This document shows positions 51,060 to 63,200 of a stretch of DNA of 64,000 nt, piece after piece (positions within the stretch are counted from its first letter, which is position 1; every line of letters starts with the position of its first letter). The stretch covers positions 62,001 through 126,000 of the forward strand of contig NZ_JAFIDN010000003.1 in assembly GCF_017921895.1 (NCBI RefSeq). Reading direction: 5' to 3'. Source of the stretch: Natronogracilivirga saccharolytica. GTDB lineage: Bacteria; Bacteroidota; Rhodothermia; Balneolales; Natronogracilivirgulaceae. The notes under the pieces were generated by a model, which was not told the origin of the DNA, did no database searches, and worked only from the letters and a program-made list of their open reading frames with translations. A program made the translations under genes and the position numbers.

Positions 51060-51884
51060 ATGCATCGAATAGCGCTCCCAGCCATACTGTTGTTTACTAT
51101 TTGTCTGACCGGACCGGCTTCAGGCCAGGACAGAGAGTTTGAAGATCACGAACCCGAAGTGGCCGATATCGACCGGCCGATGTCACATCTCGATTTTGAT
51201 ATGCGCAACGGAGCTGGTCTGCGCATTCAGGTCAATAATTTCGGATTCGGTATCGGAGGTGAGTACCGAAGAGTCATATCCCGTTATACCAAAGGGTTTT
51301 TCGAATTTCAGATTAACAATGTCCGGGACGAAAGCGAGCAGACGTTCCAGGATTTCTTCGGTTTCAATGTCATTCCCAATAAATACAACCGCATTCTGGC
51401 ATTTCCGGCCATGCTCGGAGTCAGCAGGAGATTGTTCGCCCAGCCACTGTCAGACAACTTCCGCCTTTTTGTGCAGGCATCCGGCGGGCCGACGGCCGCA
51501 TTTGTCTATCCCTACTATGATCATGATTTCTATAATATGGGGTTCCGGCCGCAGTTCCGGGGATTGAACCAGCAGCATTATGATCCGTTTCAGGGATGGA
51601 GTGAAGGAGAGTTTATACTTGGTGCTTCCGGTCAGCTTGCCATAGGTGCGAACCTGGGAGGTGATTTCGGTAACATTCAGTCCATCCGGATCGGCTACTT
51701 TTTCCACTATTTCCCCCAGGGAATCCAGGTCATGGAACCTTTCCGACCCGGCGATAATATCGGAAACTTCGATTTTGACCTTCCTCCTGAAGAGCAGGGT
51801 CCCGGAGTGGTTGAGCGGGCTGCCGATGAGCAATCCTTTTTCGGAACACCACACATCACTATTGTATTCGGTACGATGTGGTAG
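51060..51884 (+). CDS. Predicted outer-membrane beta-barrel protein
   Basis: 274 residues with a signal peptide (~1-22, GPASGQ cleavage). Alternating amphipathic strands follow (GLRIQVNNFGFGIGGEYRRV, GFFEFQINNV, IRIGYFFHYFPQGI), and the C-terminal strand HITIVFGTMW ends in an aromatic residue, as in outer-membrane barrels. No specific family is recognised. It stands alone between divergent and convergent neighbours. Confidence 0.7.
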   Translation: MHRIALPAILLFTICLTGPASGQDREFEDHEPEVADIDRPMSHLDFDMRNGAGLRIQVNNFGFGIGGEYRRVISRYTKGFFEFQINNVRDESEQTFQDFFGFNVIPNKYNRILAFPAMLGVSRRLFAQPLSDNFRLFVQASGGPTAAFVYPYYDHDFYNMGFRPQFRGLNQQHYDPFQGWSEGEFILGASGQLAIGANLGGDFGNIQSIRIGYFFHYFPQGIQVMEPFRPGDNIGNFDFDLPPEEQGPGVVERAADEQSFFGTPHITIVFGTMW

Positions 51885-51897
51885 TGGCAGGCTTTTG

Positions 51898-53954
<2,057 letters not shown>

Positions 53955-54019
53955 ACATCTGATCGCAAATGGCTGCCTGTTCACATCGCAAATGTGAAAT
54001 GTGAACGGCAGGGAAGTAT

Positions 54020-54061
54020 GTAAAAGCAGACTGTGGTTCGAATAGCAGTCTGCTTTTTTTT
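54020..54061 (+). terminator. Rho-independent terminator of enolase
   Basis: AAAAGCAGACTG (54022-54033), a 12-base loop and CAGTCTGCTTTT form a perfect stem running into eight T. Just before it, TTCACAT and ATGTGAA (~53979-54004) form a second possible hairpin. Confidence 0.9.
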
Positions 54062-54172
54062 ATATTCCCATCCAGTATCCGATTACATAGTTGCATTTTC
54101 CTGCAGATTGCATCCGGATGCAGAAGATGAAAAATGCAGCGCTTCACGAAAAGGCATCAGCAAGAAAGTGAT

Positions 54173-54502
54173 ATGAATATCTATGTAGGTAATCTGGCCT
54201 GGAAAACCAAACGCAAGGAGTTACAGGATCTGTTCGAGAATTTCGGTGAGGTCAACAACGCCTTTATTGTCCGGGACAAAAAAACGAGACGTTCCCGGGG
54301 CTTTGGTTTTGTCGAAATGGCGGAAGAGAAAGAGGCACATCAGGCTATTGAAAAGCTGAACAACACCGTGTTTCATGACCGAACCATCATTGTGAATGAA
54401 GCCCGCCCCAAGGATGAGCAGGAAGACGGGCAGCAATACGACTATGATTTTGATGATTCCGGCGATGATGGCAATACGGATTCCGACCAGTCCGATGCAT
54501 GA
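54173..54502 (+). CDS. RRM-type RNA-binding protein
   Basis: A ~109-residue protein with one RNA recognition motif. RNP2 is IYVGNL at the start and RNP1 is RGFGFVEM at ~43-50, with the usual beta-alpha-beta layout (LQDLFENFGEVNNAFIVRDK). An acidic disordered tail (DYDFDDSGDDGN) follows. ATG 54173 is chosen over 54134 because RNP2 starts there and AAGAAAG lies just before it. Small RRM proteins are common in Bacteroidota and cyanobacteria. Its last codons overlap the recF start by 4 bases, so it is translationally coupled to recF. Confidence 0.9.
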   Translation: MNIYVGNLAWKTKRKELQDLFENFGEVNNAFIVRDKKTRRSRGFGFVEMAEEKEAHQAIEKLNNTVFHDRTIIVNEARPKDEQEDGQQYDYDFDDSGDDGNTDSDQSDA

Positions 54503-55644
54503 TATCAATTACCCTTTCACTTACGAACTTCCGTAACCATCATCAGACGGTTGTTGAGTGGGGGGATCATGTAAATATCATCACCGGGCCGAACGGAGCC
54601 GGAAAGACCAATCTTATTGATGCACTGCACTATCTGTGCATGGGCCGGAGTTTTACAAGCAGCTCGGACCAGTATGTCGTGCGGCAGGGTGCGGCTTCGT
54701 TTCTGATCAAAGGCCTGTTCAGGGGGAATATCCGCTCGCAGTTTGAAATTGCATGTGCTTACAGCCGCGGTGAAGGGAAAAAGCTGTTTGTCAATGACAG
54801 CCCGCTGGAACGCCATGCAGACCTGATCGGCCGCGTGCCGGTGGTGCTGGTATCACAGAATGACCGTAAACTGACCGGGGAGGGACCGGCGGAGCGGCGT
54901 TCTTTCCTTGATGCCCTCATTTCGCAGACCTCTCCGGCCTACCTTGATGATCTGATCCGTTACCGCAGGATTGTCAGACAGCGAAACCGGTTGCTGTTCG
55001 AGCACAGCATGGATCGCGGGTACCTGAACGTGCTGCTCGAGCCCTGGAACCGGCAGCTTGTGGAGACCGGCGCGCGCATCATTTCCGGGCGCAACAAAAT
55101 GGTATCCAAATTCTGCAAATACCTGAAATTTGCGCATGAACAGCTGGCGGGATCCGGCCTGGAGCCGGCCATATCCTACAAAACGTTCTGCAGTGATCAG
55201 CAGAGCTTTCTTTCGCTGAACAATGAGGAAATTGCCGATGCCTACCGCAGTGAGCTTGACGAAGCATATGAGCGCGAGCTGGACCGGCGTCAGACCGTCA
55301 TCGGTCCGCACCGGGACGACCTCGTTTTTTTTCTGGATGACATGGAACTCAGGAAGTTCGGTTCCCAGGGACAGCACCGTATATTTGCACTGGCGCTGAA
55401 AATGGCCCAGCTGTATTTTTACAGAGACGAGCTGGAGGATCTGCCCGTTTTTTTACTTGACGATGTGTTCGGCGACCTGGATCCGTCCAGAACAGATACG
55501 GTGATGAACATGCTGCTGCAGCACAACGGACAGTCGTTCATTACCGCTGCGCATCCGGACAAAATTTCCGGATTCCGGGATCAGGAACATGCACGGATCG
55601 CCTGGTATGACGTCAAAGACGGTAACGTTTCATCAACGGAATAG
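54499..55644 (+). CDS. recF: DNA replication/repair protein RecF
   Basis: RecF helps load RecA at gapped DNA. The 381-residue SMC-like ATPase has Walker A ITGPNGAGKTNLIDALHYLCMG (~30-50), a QNDRKLTGEGPAERRSFLD block (RecF signature) and PHRDDLVFFLDD. The signature/Walker B pair is GSQGQHRIFALALKMAQ and LLDDVFGDLD. It is followed by the DUF721 gene 4 bases later. dnaA is 5 kb away rather than adjacent. Confidence 0.95.
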   Translation: MISITLSLTNFRNHHQTVVEWGDHVNIITGPNGAGKTNLIDALHYLCMGRSFTSSSDQYVVRQGAASFLIKGLFRGNIRSQFEIACAYSRGEGKKLFVNDSPLERHADLIGRVPVVLVSQNDRKLTGEGPAERRSFLDALISQTSPAYLDDLIRYRRIVRQRNRLLFEHSMDRGYLNVLLEPWNRQLVETGARIISGRNKMVSKFCKYLKFAHEQLAGSGLEPAISYKTFCSDQQSFLSLNNEEIADAYRSELDEAYERELDRRQTVIGPHRDDLVFFLDDMELRKFGSQGQHRIFALALKMAQLYFYRDELEDLPVFLLDDVFGDLDPSRTDTVMNMLLQHNGQSFITAAHPDKISGFRDQEHARIAWYDVKDGNVSSTE

Positions 55645-55648
55645 GCAA

Positions 55649-55948
55649 ATGGGAATATATCGCAAACAGCCAAGGCAGTTAAAGGACCTGGTGGAAGACT
55701 ACATCGAAGAATATCCGAACCGGATTGCCATGAAAAGGGGAATGATTCTGGCGCTGTGGCCTGAAAAAGTCGGTGCGGCTGTCAGAGAGCAGGTAACCGA
55801 TATTGCCTTCAGGGGCAGCCGGCTGGTGCTGCGTGTTCCCGATCCGTCCTGGCGTCACGAAATTCATATGCAGCGTCATCAGATCGCAAGACAGCTCAAT
55901 GAGGCCGTAAACGAAGAGGTCATCCGGGACATCATGATTAAGTCCTGA
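55649..55948 (+). CDS. DUF721 / DciA-like protein
   Basis: About 99 residues. DUF721 (DciA) proteins are replicative helicase-loading or helicase-associated factors in bacteria without DnaC. The family pattern is visible: LKDLVEDYIEEYPNRIAMKRGMILALWPEKVGAAVREQV, then RGSRLVLRVPDPSWRHEIHMQRHQIARQLNEAV. ATG 55649 is the natural start; a longer frame upstream lies inside recF. Position behind recF is the usual place for this gene. Confidence 0.85.
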   Translation: MGIYRKQPRQLKDLVEDYIEEYPNRIAMKRGMILALWPEKVGAAVREQVTDIAFRGSRLVLRVPDPSWRHEIHMQRHQIARQLNEAVNEEVIRDIMIKS

Positions 55949-56110
55949 TTAGCCTGACCGATTGTCAGATGCAGGAACGTGTGTAACCCGGAACCATGGA
56001 AAATCCGTCAAAAAAACGAAATAAAATGGCTGCCGGACAAGATTTTACCTGTTACAATCGCTATTATTGATAAATTACCCTACAGTCGATTCTTATTACA
56101 TAAACAGGGA

Positions 56111-57097
56111 ATGGGAAAGCAAAATAAATTGCGAAGCTGGTTTTCAAGGTTGTTCACACCAACCGAAAAGGAGACTGTGTATCTTCACAAGGGTGAAATT
56201 CTGGTTATTTTTCTGATTGGTTTTTTTATCGCATTGTCACTGTGGATGCTGATCAATCTCGGCAAGGAATATAGCGTGACGGTGGAACTGCCGGTTTCCG
56301 TCACCGGTCAGAACGATGAATTAATGTTTGCCGAACCACCGCCGGAATCGGTTCAGGTTGCCGTCACCGGTGAGGGCTGGAACCTGATATCGATATATCG
56401 CAGCCCCCCCGAAATCAAAATTCCCTATGAAGAAGGAGTTTTGAACCTGAGTGATTTTGTTGAGGATTACCTTGCCGGGTACTCCGGAATATCGGTGCAG
56501 AAGGTGGAGCCATCGCTGATTTCGTTGGCATTGGAACAGCGAGCCCGGAAACGGGTCCCGGTATCGCCGAATCTGGATATCCGCTTCAAAGCCCGTTTCG
56601 AGCAGGTCGGAGAGCTGGAGGTGAGTCCCGACAGTGTCACAGTTTCCGGTCCTTCATCCGTAATTGACACCCTTCAAAGCTGGCCGACCGAATTCCTGCG
56701 GCTCCATAACGTACAGAGCAATATTGACCGCAGCATACCGCTGATGGAGTCGGATCAGATCTCCCTGCAGGATACCTCGGCAGTGCATATCTTTGCAGAA
56801 GTGGCCGAGTTCACAGAGGGTGATATTCGGATTTATGTGCGGACCGTTGATGTTCCCGAAGATGTCGAAATCAGATTCAACCCGTCCGTAATTACGGTAA
56901 GGTATGACGTTCCGATAGAGTTCTTCAGTGACGTGCAGGATATGGTGCCTTATGAAGCCGTGGTCCCGTACGAAGAAATCCTGCGTGATACGACCGGGGT
57001 GGTCCGGCCGGAAGTAAGACCGGTGACCGATGAGTTTGACCTGAGGCTCCGGTCCTATCAGCCCAGACGCGTGTCCTGGTTCCGGGTCATTCCGTAG
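56111..57097 (+). CDS. YbbR-domain membrane-anchored protein
   Basis: About 328 residues. One N-terminal membrane helix (GEILVIFLIGFFIALSLWMLINLG) is followed by an extracytoplasmic region with two or more YbbR-like beta modules (VTVELPVSVTG; LRSRVPVSPNLDIRFK-like; VSPDSVTVSGPSSVIDTLQSWPTE). YbbR proteins include CdaR, a regulator of diadenylate cyclase, but no cyclase gene is next to it here. ATG 56111 is chosen because ACAGGGA precedes it; the longer frame from GTG 55979 lacks family character. It overlaps the convergent ispH by 11 bases. Confidence 0.8.
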   Translation: MGKQNKLRSWFSRLFTPTEKETVYLHKGEILVIFLIGFFIALSLWMLINLGKEYSVTVELPVSVTGQNDELMFAEPPPESVQVAVTGEGWNLISIYRSPPEIKIPYEEGVLNLSDFVEDYLAGYSGISVQKVEPSLISLALEQRARKRVPVSPNLDIRFKARFEQVGELEVSPDSVTVSGPSSVIDTLQSWPTEFLRLHNVQSNIDRSIPLMESDQISLQDTSAVHIFAEVAEFTEGDIRIYVRTVDVPEDVEIRFNPSVITVRYDVPIEFFSDVQDMVPYEAVVPYEEILRDTTGVVRPEVRPVTDEFDLRLRSYQPRRVSWFRVIP

Positions 57098-58322
57098 CGG
57101 TGAAGGGCTCAAGAGCCACTTCGACCGGCCGGCAGCCTTCAAAATAGGAAGCCACCTTGAGCAGCACCTCGTCCACAAGGGTGTCCGGACAGGATGCGCC
57201 GGATGTCAGTGCAATGGTAACCGGTTCGGCCGCCTTCGGCATCCATCCCCGGGTCTTTTCAACCTCCTTTTTCCACTGGTTAAAATGATGGATTTCATGC
57301 TGGTTTTTGATTTCAGACGCATCCCGGATATGATACGTGGGGAAACGCTCTTCCAGCAGCTCAACCAGGTGCATGGTGTTGGATGAATTGTATCCGCCCA
57401 CGACCAGGGCCATGTCGGCGCGCTCTTCCATCAGAGCATATGTTGCTGCCTGATTTTCATGCGTCGCATAGCACAGGGTATCCGACGTGTCGGCAAAATG
57501 CATCTCGGCTTCCGCTTCGCCGTATTTTTCGATAACCGCGCTTTTCAGAATATCCATTATTTCCTGCGTCTCGGTGGCAAGCATGGTGGTCTGGTTGATC
57601 ACGCCAAACTGTTTCATATCGGCCAGCGGGTCAAATCCTTCGGTGCACTTCATGCCGAAATAGGTGTGGAAATCCTCTTTGGGGCGTTTTTCCAGCAGGA
57701 TGTCAGCAAGGATGCGGGCCTCTTCGGGATTGAGCACAACCACACTTGGCGCTTCTTCAGAGCTGTGCGAAAAGGTGGCGCGCGTCTCCTCGTGCTTGTG
57801 CTTGCCGTGAATAACCAGGGAATGTCCCCGTTTGCCAAGCTGTTTTCCGCGCTTCCACACTTTGATGACAAACGGACAGGTGGTGTCGTACTGATACGGA
57901 TTGACCCCCTGCTCTTCGAGCTGCTTCTGAATTTCAAGCGTGGTTCCGAATGCCGGTACGATGACAATATCGTCCGGAGATAGCGAGGATATGGGGATGC
58001 GTTCGGTGCCGTCGGTTTCAAAAAGGAACTCCACGCCGCGCGACTGCAGGTCTTTATTGACCGTCGGATTGTGGATCATCTCGCTCAAAAGGTAGATGGT
58101 TTTGTCCGGATGCTCTTCTATGGTGCGGTAGGCGATGTCGATGGCATTTTCAACACCGTAGCAAAATCCGAAATGACGCGGGATGAGGAAGCGCACGGGA
58201 CCAAGATCCAGGACACTGGGGACGCGGTCTTTTTTCCGGGGATCCAGTATCTGCCTGGATTGTTTTACCGTTTTCGTGATTTCGGACTGGTAGAGATCCG
58301 GGATGAAAAACTCTTTTGGCAT
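57087..58322 (-). CDS. ispH: 4-hydroxy-3-methylbut-2-enyl diphosphate reductase
   Basis: IspH makes IPP and DMAPP in the MEP pathway with a [4Fe-4S] cluster. The three cluster cysteines are present: FCYGVENA (~53), TTCPF (~149) and SGASCPD (~378). Substrate-binding His lie in EMIHNP and VIHGKHKHEET. At 411 residues it belongs to the long, cyanobacterial/plant-like form, with an extra ~40-residue N-terminus and internal insertions compared with E. coli IspH. It is a single gene, convergent with the YbbR gene. Confidence 0.94.
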   Translation of the reverse strand: MPKEFFIPDLYQSEITKTVKQSRQILDPRKKDRVPSVLDLGPVRFLIPRHFGFCYGVENAIDIAYRTIEEHPDKTIYLLSEMIHNPTVNKDLQSRGVEFLFETDGTERIPISSLSPDDIVIVPAFGTTLEIQKQLEEQGVNPYQYDTTCPFVIKVWKRGKQLGKRGHSLVIHGKHKHEETRATFSHSSEEAPSVVVLNPEEARILADILLEKRPKEDFHTYFGMKCTEGFDPLADMKQFGVINQTTMLATETQEIMDILKSAVIEKYGEAEAEMHFADTSDTLCYATHENQAATYALMEERADMALVVGGYNSSNTMHLVELLEERFPTYHIRDASEIKNQHEIHHFNQWKKEVEKTRGWMPKAAEPVTIALTSGASCPDTLVDEVLLKVASYFEGCRPVEVALEPFTATE

Positions 58323-58443
58323 ATGAGGTAACGATGCGCTTTTTTACTGCAGTGATATATGGGAACGGAATGTGCCGTTTGCCAGGTGACGCATATTTAT
58401 CAGCGGATGCCTGCCGGCGGATACCATCAGCAGGCTGTCGGCT

Positions 58444-60117
58444 TCAGTCCCGCTTAAGCTTCTTGTACTGAATGCGTTTCGGCTGATCGTCGATACCCAG
58501 CACATCCCGCCGGTAATCCTGATACTGCCGGAAGTTGCCTTCAAACCACCGCACCTTGCTGTCGCCTTCAAAGGCAAGAATGTGCGTGGCGATTCTGTCG
58601 AGAAACCACCGGTCGTGAGAAATAACGACAACACAGCCTGCAAAGTTCAGTAACGCATCCTCCAGGGCCCGCAGTGTCTGAACGTCCAGGTCATTTGTCG
58701 GCTCGTCAAGCAGCAGCAAATTGGCCCCTTCCTTAAGCGTTTTGGCGAGATGCACACGGTTGCGCTCACCGCCCGAGAGCTCATTGGTCTTTTTCTGCTG
58801 ATCTCCGCCGCTGAAGTTGAAACGGGCAACATATGCCCGTGAGTTCATCTCCTTGGAGCCAAGCTGAACAGTATCCTTGCCGTCTGATATTTCCTCCCAA
58901 ATCGATTTTCCGGGATCGAGCGGCCGGCTTTGGTCGGCATAGCCGATTTTAACTGTTTCTCCCACTTCGAAGGAGCCGTTGTCCGGGTTTTCCTGGCCGT
59001 TGATCATGCGGAAAAGAGTGGTTTTTCCGGCTCCGTTCGGACCGATAACACCCACGATACCCCCGGCAGGAAGGTCGAACTCCAGTTCCTCAAAGAGCAG
59101 CCGGTCACCGAATGCCTTGGATACATCATGCGCCCGGATGACCTTGTCGCCAAGCCTGGGTCCGGGCGGAATGTAAATTTCCAGCTCTTCGCGTTTTTTT
59201 TCCTGCTCGCGGCTTGAAAGCAGGTCCTCATAGGCGGTGATCCGCGCCTTGCTTTTGGACTGCCGGCCTTTGGGATTGGTCCGGATCCACTCCATCTCCC
59301 GGTCGATCGTTTTGCCGAGGCGCTTGTTCTGACGGTCTTCAAGCTCAAGACGCTTTCGTTTCTGCTCAAGCCAGCTGGTGTAGTTGCCCTCGAACGGAAT
59401 TCCCTCTCCGTGATCAAGTTCGAGGATCCATCCGGCCACATTGTCCAGGAAGTACCGGTCGTGCGTGATGGCGATGACGGTGCCTTCGTAACGCTCCAGA
59501 TGCTGCTCAAGCCAGTTTACCGAGTCGGCATCGAGATGGTTGGTAGGTTCGTCGAGGAGCAGGACGTCCGGCTCTTTCAGCAGCAGCCGGCACAGGGCAA
59601 CACGACGACGCTCACCGCCGGAAAGCACCTCAACCTGCGTATCTTCAGGCGGACAGCGGAGGGCCTGCATGGCCATTTGAAGCTTGCTGTCAAGGTCCCA
59701 GGCGTTTTTCTGGTCGATTTGTTCCTGAAGGGTGGACTGCCGGGCGATCAGGGCATCGAAATCGGCATCGGGGTCGCTGAATTTTTCGCTGATCTGCTCG
59801 TATTCTTTCACCAGGTCCACAAGCTCCTGAACGCCTTCCTCGACAATGTCTTTCACGGTTTTGGACGGATCAAGTTCCGGTTCCTGAGGCAGGTGTCCGA
59901 ATGTAACCCCCGACTTGGAGGTGACTTCACCTTCGTAGTTCTCGTCGAGTCCGGCAATGATGCGCAGCAGGGTGCTTTTCCCTGATCCGTTGGCACCGAT
60001 GATGCCGATTTTTGCTCCATAGAAAAAGGAGAGGTAGATGTCTTTGAGTACGCGCTGATTCGGGCCGTAGGTTTTGCCTACGCCCATCATCGAAAAAATG
60101 ATTTTGTTATCGCTCAC
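58444..60117 (-). CDS. ettA: Energy-dependent translational throttle protein EttA (ABC-F)
   Basis: A ribosome-associated ABC-F ATPase without membrane part. The 557 residues hold two ATP-binding domains: Walker A GANGSGKST and GPNGAGKTT, signatures LSGGERRRVAL and LSGGERNRVHL, Walker B LLLDEPTNHLD and LLLDEPTNDLD. The linker between them (RLELEDRQNKRLGKTIDREMEWIR) and the short arm inside domain 1 fit EttA. Length agrees with the family. Confidence 0.95.
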   Translation of the reverse strand: MSDNKIIFSMMGVGKTYGPNQRVLKDIYLSFFYGAKIGIIGANGSGKSTLLRIIAGLDENYEGEVTSKSGVTFGHLPQEPELDPSKTVKDIVEEGVQELVDLVKEYEQISEKFSDPDADFDALIARQSTLQEQIDQKNAWDLDSKLQMAMQALRCPPEDTQVEVLSGGERRRVALCRLLLKEPDVLLLDEPTNHLDADSVNWLEQHLERYEGTVIAITHDRYFLDNVAGWILELDHGEGIPFEGNYTSWLEQKRKRLELEDRQNKRLGKTIDREMEWIRTNPKGRQSKSKARITAYEDLLSSREQEKKREELEIYIPPGPRLGDKVIRAHDVSKAFGDRLLFEELEFDLPAGGIVGVIGPNGAGKTTLFRMINGQENPDNGSFEVGETVKIGYADQSRPLDPGKSIWEEISDGKDTVQLGSKEMNSRAYVARFNFSGGDQQKKTNELSGGERNRVHLAKTLKEGANLLLLDEPTNDLDVQTLRALEDALLNFAGCVVVISHDRWFLDRIATHILAFEGDSKVRWFEGNFRQYQDYRRDVLGIDDQPKRIQYKKLKRD

Positions 60118-60232
60118 GATGTGGCTGCTTTGTTAGGGGGTTGGTAATTAATTGCAAAGGGGGGATGCATCTGATGTGCATCCGGAAAAAGTCCGGGTAT
60201 ATTTCCGGCTGGTGCCGGCGCATTCCGTGTCG

Positions 60233-63200
60233 CTACGCCGCAACGTCATCGAGCCGCACACCGACAAGCTTGCTGACGCCGACTTCCGGCATGGTCACGC
60301 CGTACATCATCTCGGATTTTTCCATGGTCATCTTGTTGTGCGTAATGACGATGAACTGCGTGTCGTCGCTGAATTTTTTCAGCAGTTTGGAGAAGCGCAG
60401 GATGTTCGGGTCGTCAAGCGGGGCGTCAACCTCATCCATGACACAGAAGGGGGACGGCTTGACCAGATAGATGGCAAACAGCAGGGCAATGGCCGTGAGT
60501 GTTTTTTCACCGCCGGACAGCTGTTCGATGACACTCGGCCGCTTTCCGCGGGGATTTGCGACAATTTCAATTTTGGCTTCAAGCGGATCTTCAGCCTGCT
60601 CATCAATGACCAGATCACAGTGGTCGTTTTCTTCAAAGAGCGTGTTGAATACCGTCCGGAAGTTTTCACGTATCTCCCTGAAGGTCTTGTTGAAACGCTC
60701 CTGGGCGTTTCTGTTGATTTCCTGGATGGTTTCAATCAGCTGTTCTTCGGCATTTTCCAGATCGCCGATCTGCTTTTCGAAATGCTCCAGCCGTTCTTTC
60801 TCCTCTTCATATTCCGTGATGGCCAGCGGGTTGACCTCGCCGATGTTTTTGAGGCGCTGTTTGAGAGTAAAAATGGTCTCCCTGGCTGTGGACAGGTCGG
60901 TGTCTTCCGGCAGTTCCTGATCAATCTGGTCGATGGTCATGCTGTAGGTTTCCCAGATGTGATCGTTGATGTTCTTCTGCTCCATCTCAAGCCTGGATTT
61001 GGCAAGTTCGAGGGAGTGGAGCAGGTCCTGGTTCGAATCTTTTTTCCGCCGGGTGTCCTTGAGGTCCTCTTCGAGGAGGTTGATTTTCCCGCGCTGACGG
61101 GAACAGGCCTCTTCGGCTCCCTGAAGCTCTTTTTCAACTTCTTCTTTTTTAATGAGCATTTCACGAAGCTGGTCTTCATACTCATCCACCTGCTCGCGCA
61201 GACCAATGATGCGGTCCTTGCTTGCTTTTGCCTGATCAGCCTGATTCGTAAGCCGGTCCTTGATGGCCTTCACGTCAGATTCAAACCGGCCGATATCCCG
61301 CTTCAGAGTATTGACTTCGTTTTCGGCTGTCTGATGCCGGAGTCCGACATCATTGAACCGGCTCTGCGCACGCTGGAGGATATCCTCCTTTTCCTTGAGC
61401 TTTGCCTTCAGGGCAACCTCATCGCGAACCACCGTCTCCATCTGCCGGTTCAGCGCCTCCAGTTCCGGCTCGGTCTCCTTCTGCTCTTCCCGGGCCTTCA
61501 CCACGGTTTGCTGCAGTTCATCCAGCCGCTGTTCCAGCTCCTTGATATTATTCTCGTAAAACCCGGTCTGCGTCCGGAATGACTCCGAGCGCGACTCGTG
61601 CTTCTGCAGGTTGCCCGAGGCCTCCTTCACTTTCTGTTGATAATGGTTAAGATCGAACTTGCTGTAAGCATCCTCCATCTCTTCCAGCCGCATCTCAGCC
61701 TTCTCAACTTCCCTGCCCGTCTGCTCAGCCTGAGCCCGCCTTTTATCCACTTTCTCAGCCAGGCCAATCCGGACTCCCGCGTTTTTGTTGCTGCTTCCGC
61801 TGTACATGAATCCGTCAGAGGTCACCACATCACCCGAACCGGTCACAGCCGTGATCCCCCTGCTGCCGGACACCTCCGCGGCAGCCGCCAGACCGTCCGC
61901 CGTCACTACTTCGCCGAAAAACAGACGCCGCAGCGCCTCAAACCGCGAATCGCATGACACACTGTGGTAAAGGGCATCATCGGTCACCGGATGATCGCCG
62001 TTCAGACGATTCAACGGAACAATCGTCACCCGGCCCTTGTCCTGTTTCCGTATCAGTTCGAATGCCCGCTCCGCTTCATCTTCGTCAGCTGTCACCACAT
62101 AATTGGCCGCCTCGCCGAGAACCGCTTCAACCGCTGCCGAAAGCGATTCGTCACTGGAAAAAATGTCACTCAGAATTTCCAGCGTGCCGAATTTACCACG
62201 ATGCTCCTTGAGATGCCGGACTCCGGCAGGGTGCGCGTCCGACGATTCCGAAAGATTTTTCAGGAGCTGATATTCTGATTCATAGGCATCGCGCCTGCTC
62301 TGGAGATTGCGGATTTCATCTTTCTGCCTGTTGATATCGGCGAGCAGTTTTTCCCGTTCATTGCGGGCTTTTTCAAGCTGTTTTTCGGCCTCTTCGTACT
62401 CCTCCTGCAAGATCTCGTAACGACCCTCGAGCTTGTCCTGCTCCCCGGAAAAGGACCGGATTTTCTCCCGGCTTTCGGCAATCTCCTTTTTCAGGCGCTG
62501 TTCCTGCTCGCCGGAATTTTCGATACGTGATTCCAGCCTGATCTGCAGGTTCTGAAGTTCATTGATACGCGTGTTGCCGCGGCTGTGCTGCTGCCCGATT
62601 TCATCCAGCTTGTCCCGGAGTTCCTGCACGGCGTTTTTTTCATTTTCAAGACTTTCCCGGGCGGCTTCCCGCTCTTCCGCAGCCTTTTCAAGACGCGCTT
62701 CGGCATGGGTAAGCTCTTCCTGGTTGGCCTTCAGGTTTTTCCTAAGATCCTTGATCTGGTTTTCTGCCTGATAGATGTCCTGCTCGTAACGGGAGATCAC
62801 CCCTTCTTCATTGGTGATCTTTTCTTTGGTGATGCGGATGCTGGTCCGGATCTCCTGGACATCGCTGTTGATCTGAGCGGCTTTTTTCCTGATTTCGTTC
62901 TGGGCTTTCTCCTTTTCTATCAGATTCTCATGGGCTTCGTTCTCGTTTTGTTCAAGGCCCTTGATTCTTCGCTCCAGTTCTTCCCTTGAGGAAGATGCGC
63001 TTGCTATTCGTTCAAGGAGCGGATCCAGTTCGCTTCTTACGTTCTCGTACTCCTTGCGGGAGACCGCCTTGTCGAGGAAATCAAGCTCTTCGCGGTACTT
63101 GTGTGCACGCTCGGCCCGGGAGGCCTGGGATTGCAGTGAGCGGGTTTTTTTGCGGACTTCAACCAGGATATCCTCCATGCGCTGAAGGTCGGCACGCGTA

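Noticed and set aside
60152-61582. 476-codon plus-strand frame opposite smc
   Set aside because: Leu/Phe-rich complement of the SMC coiled coil (Glu/Lys-rich codons read backwards). It is not a membrane protein gene.
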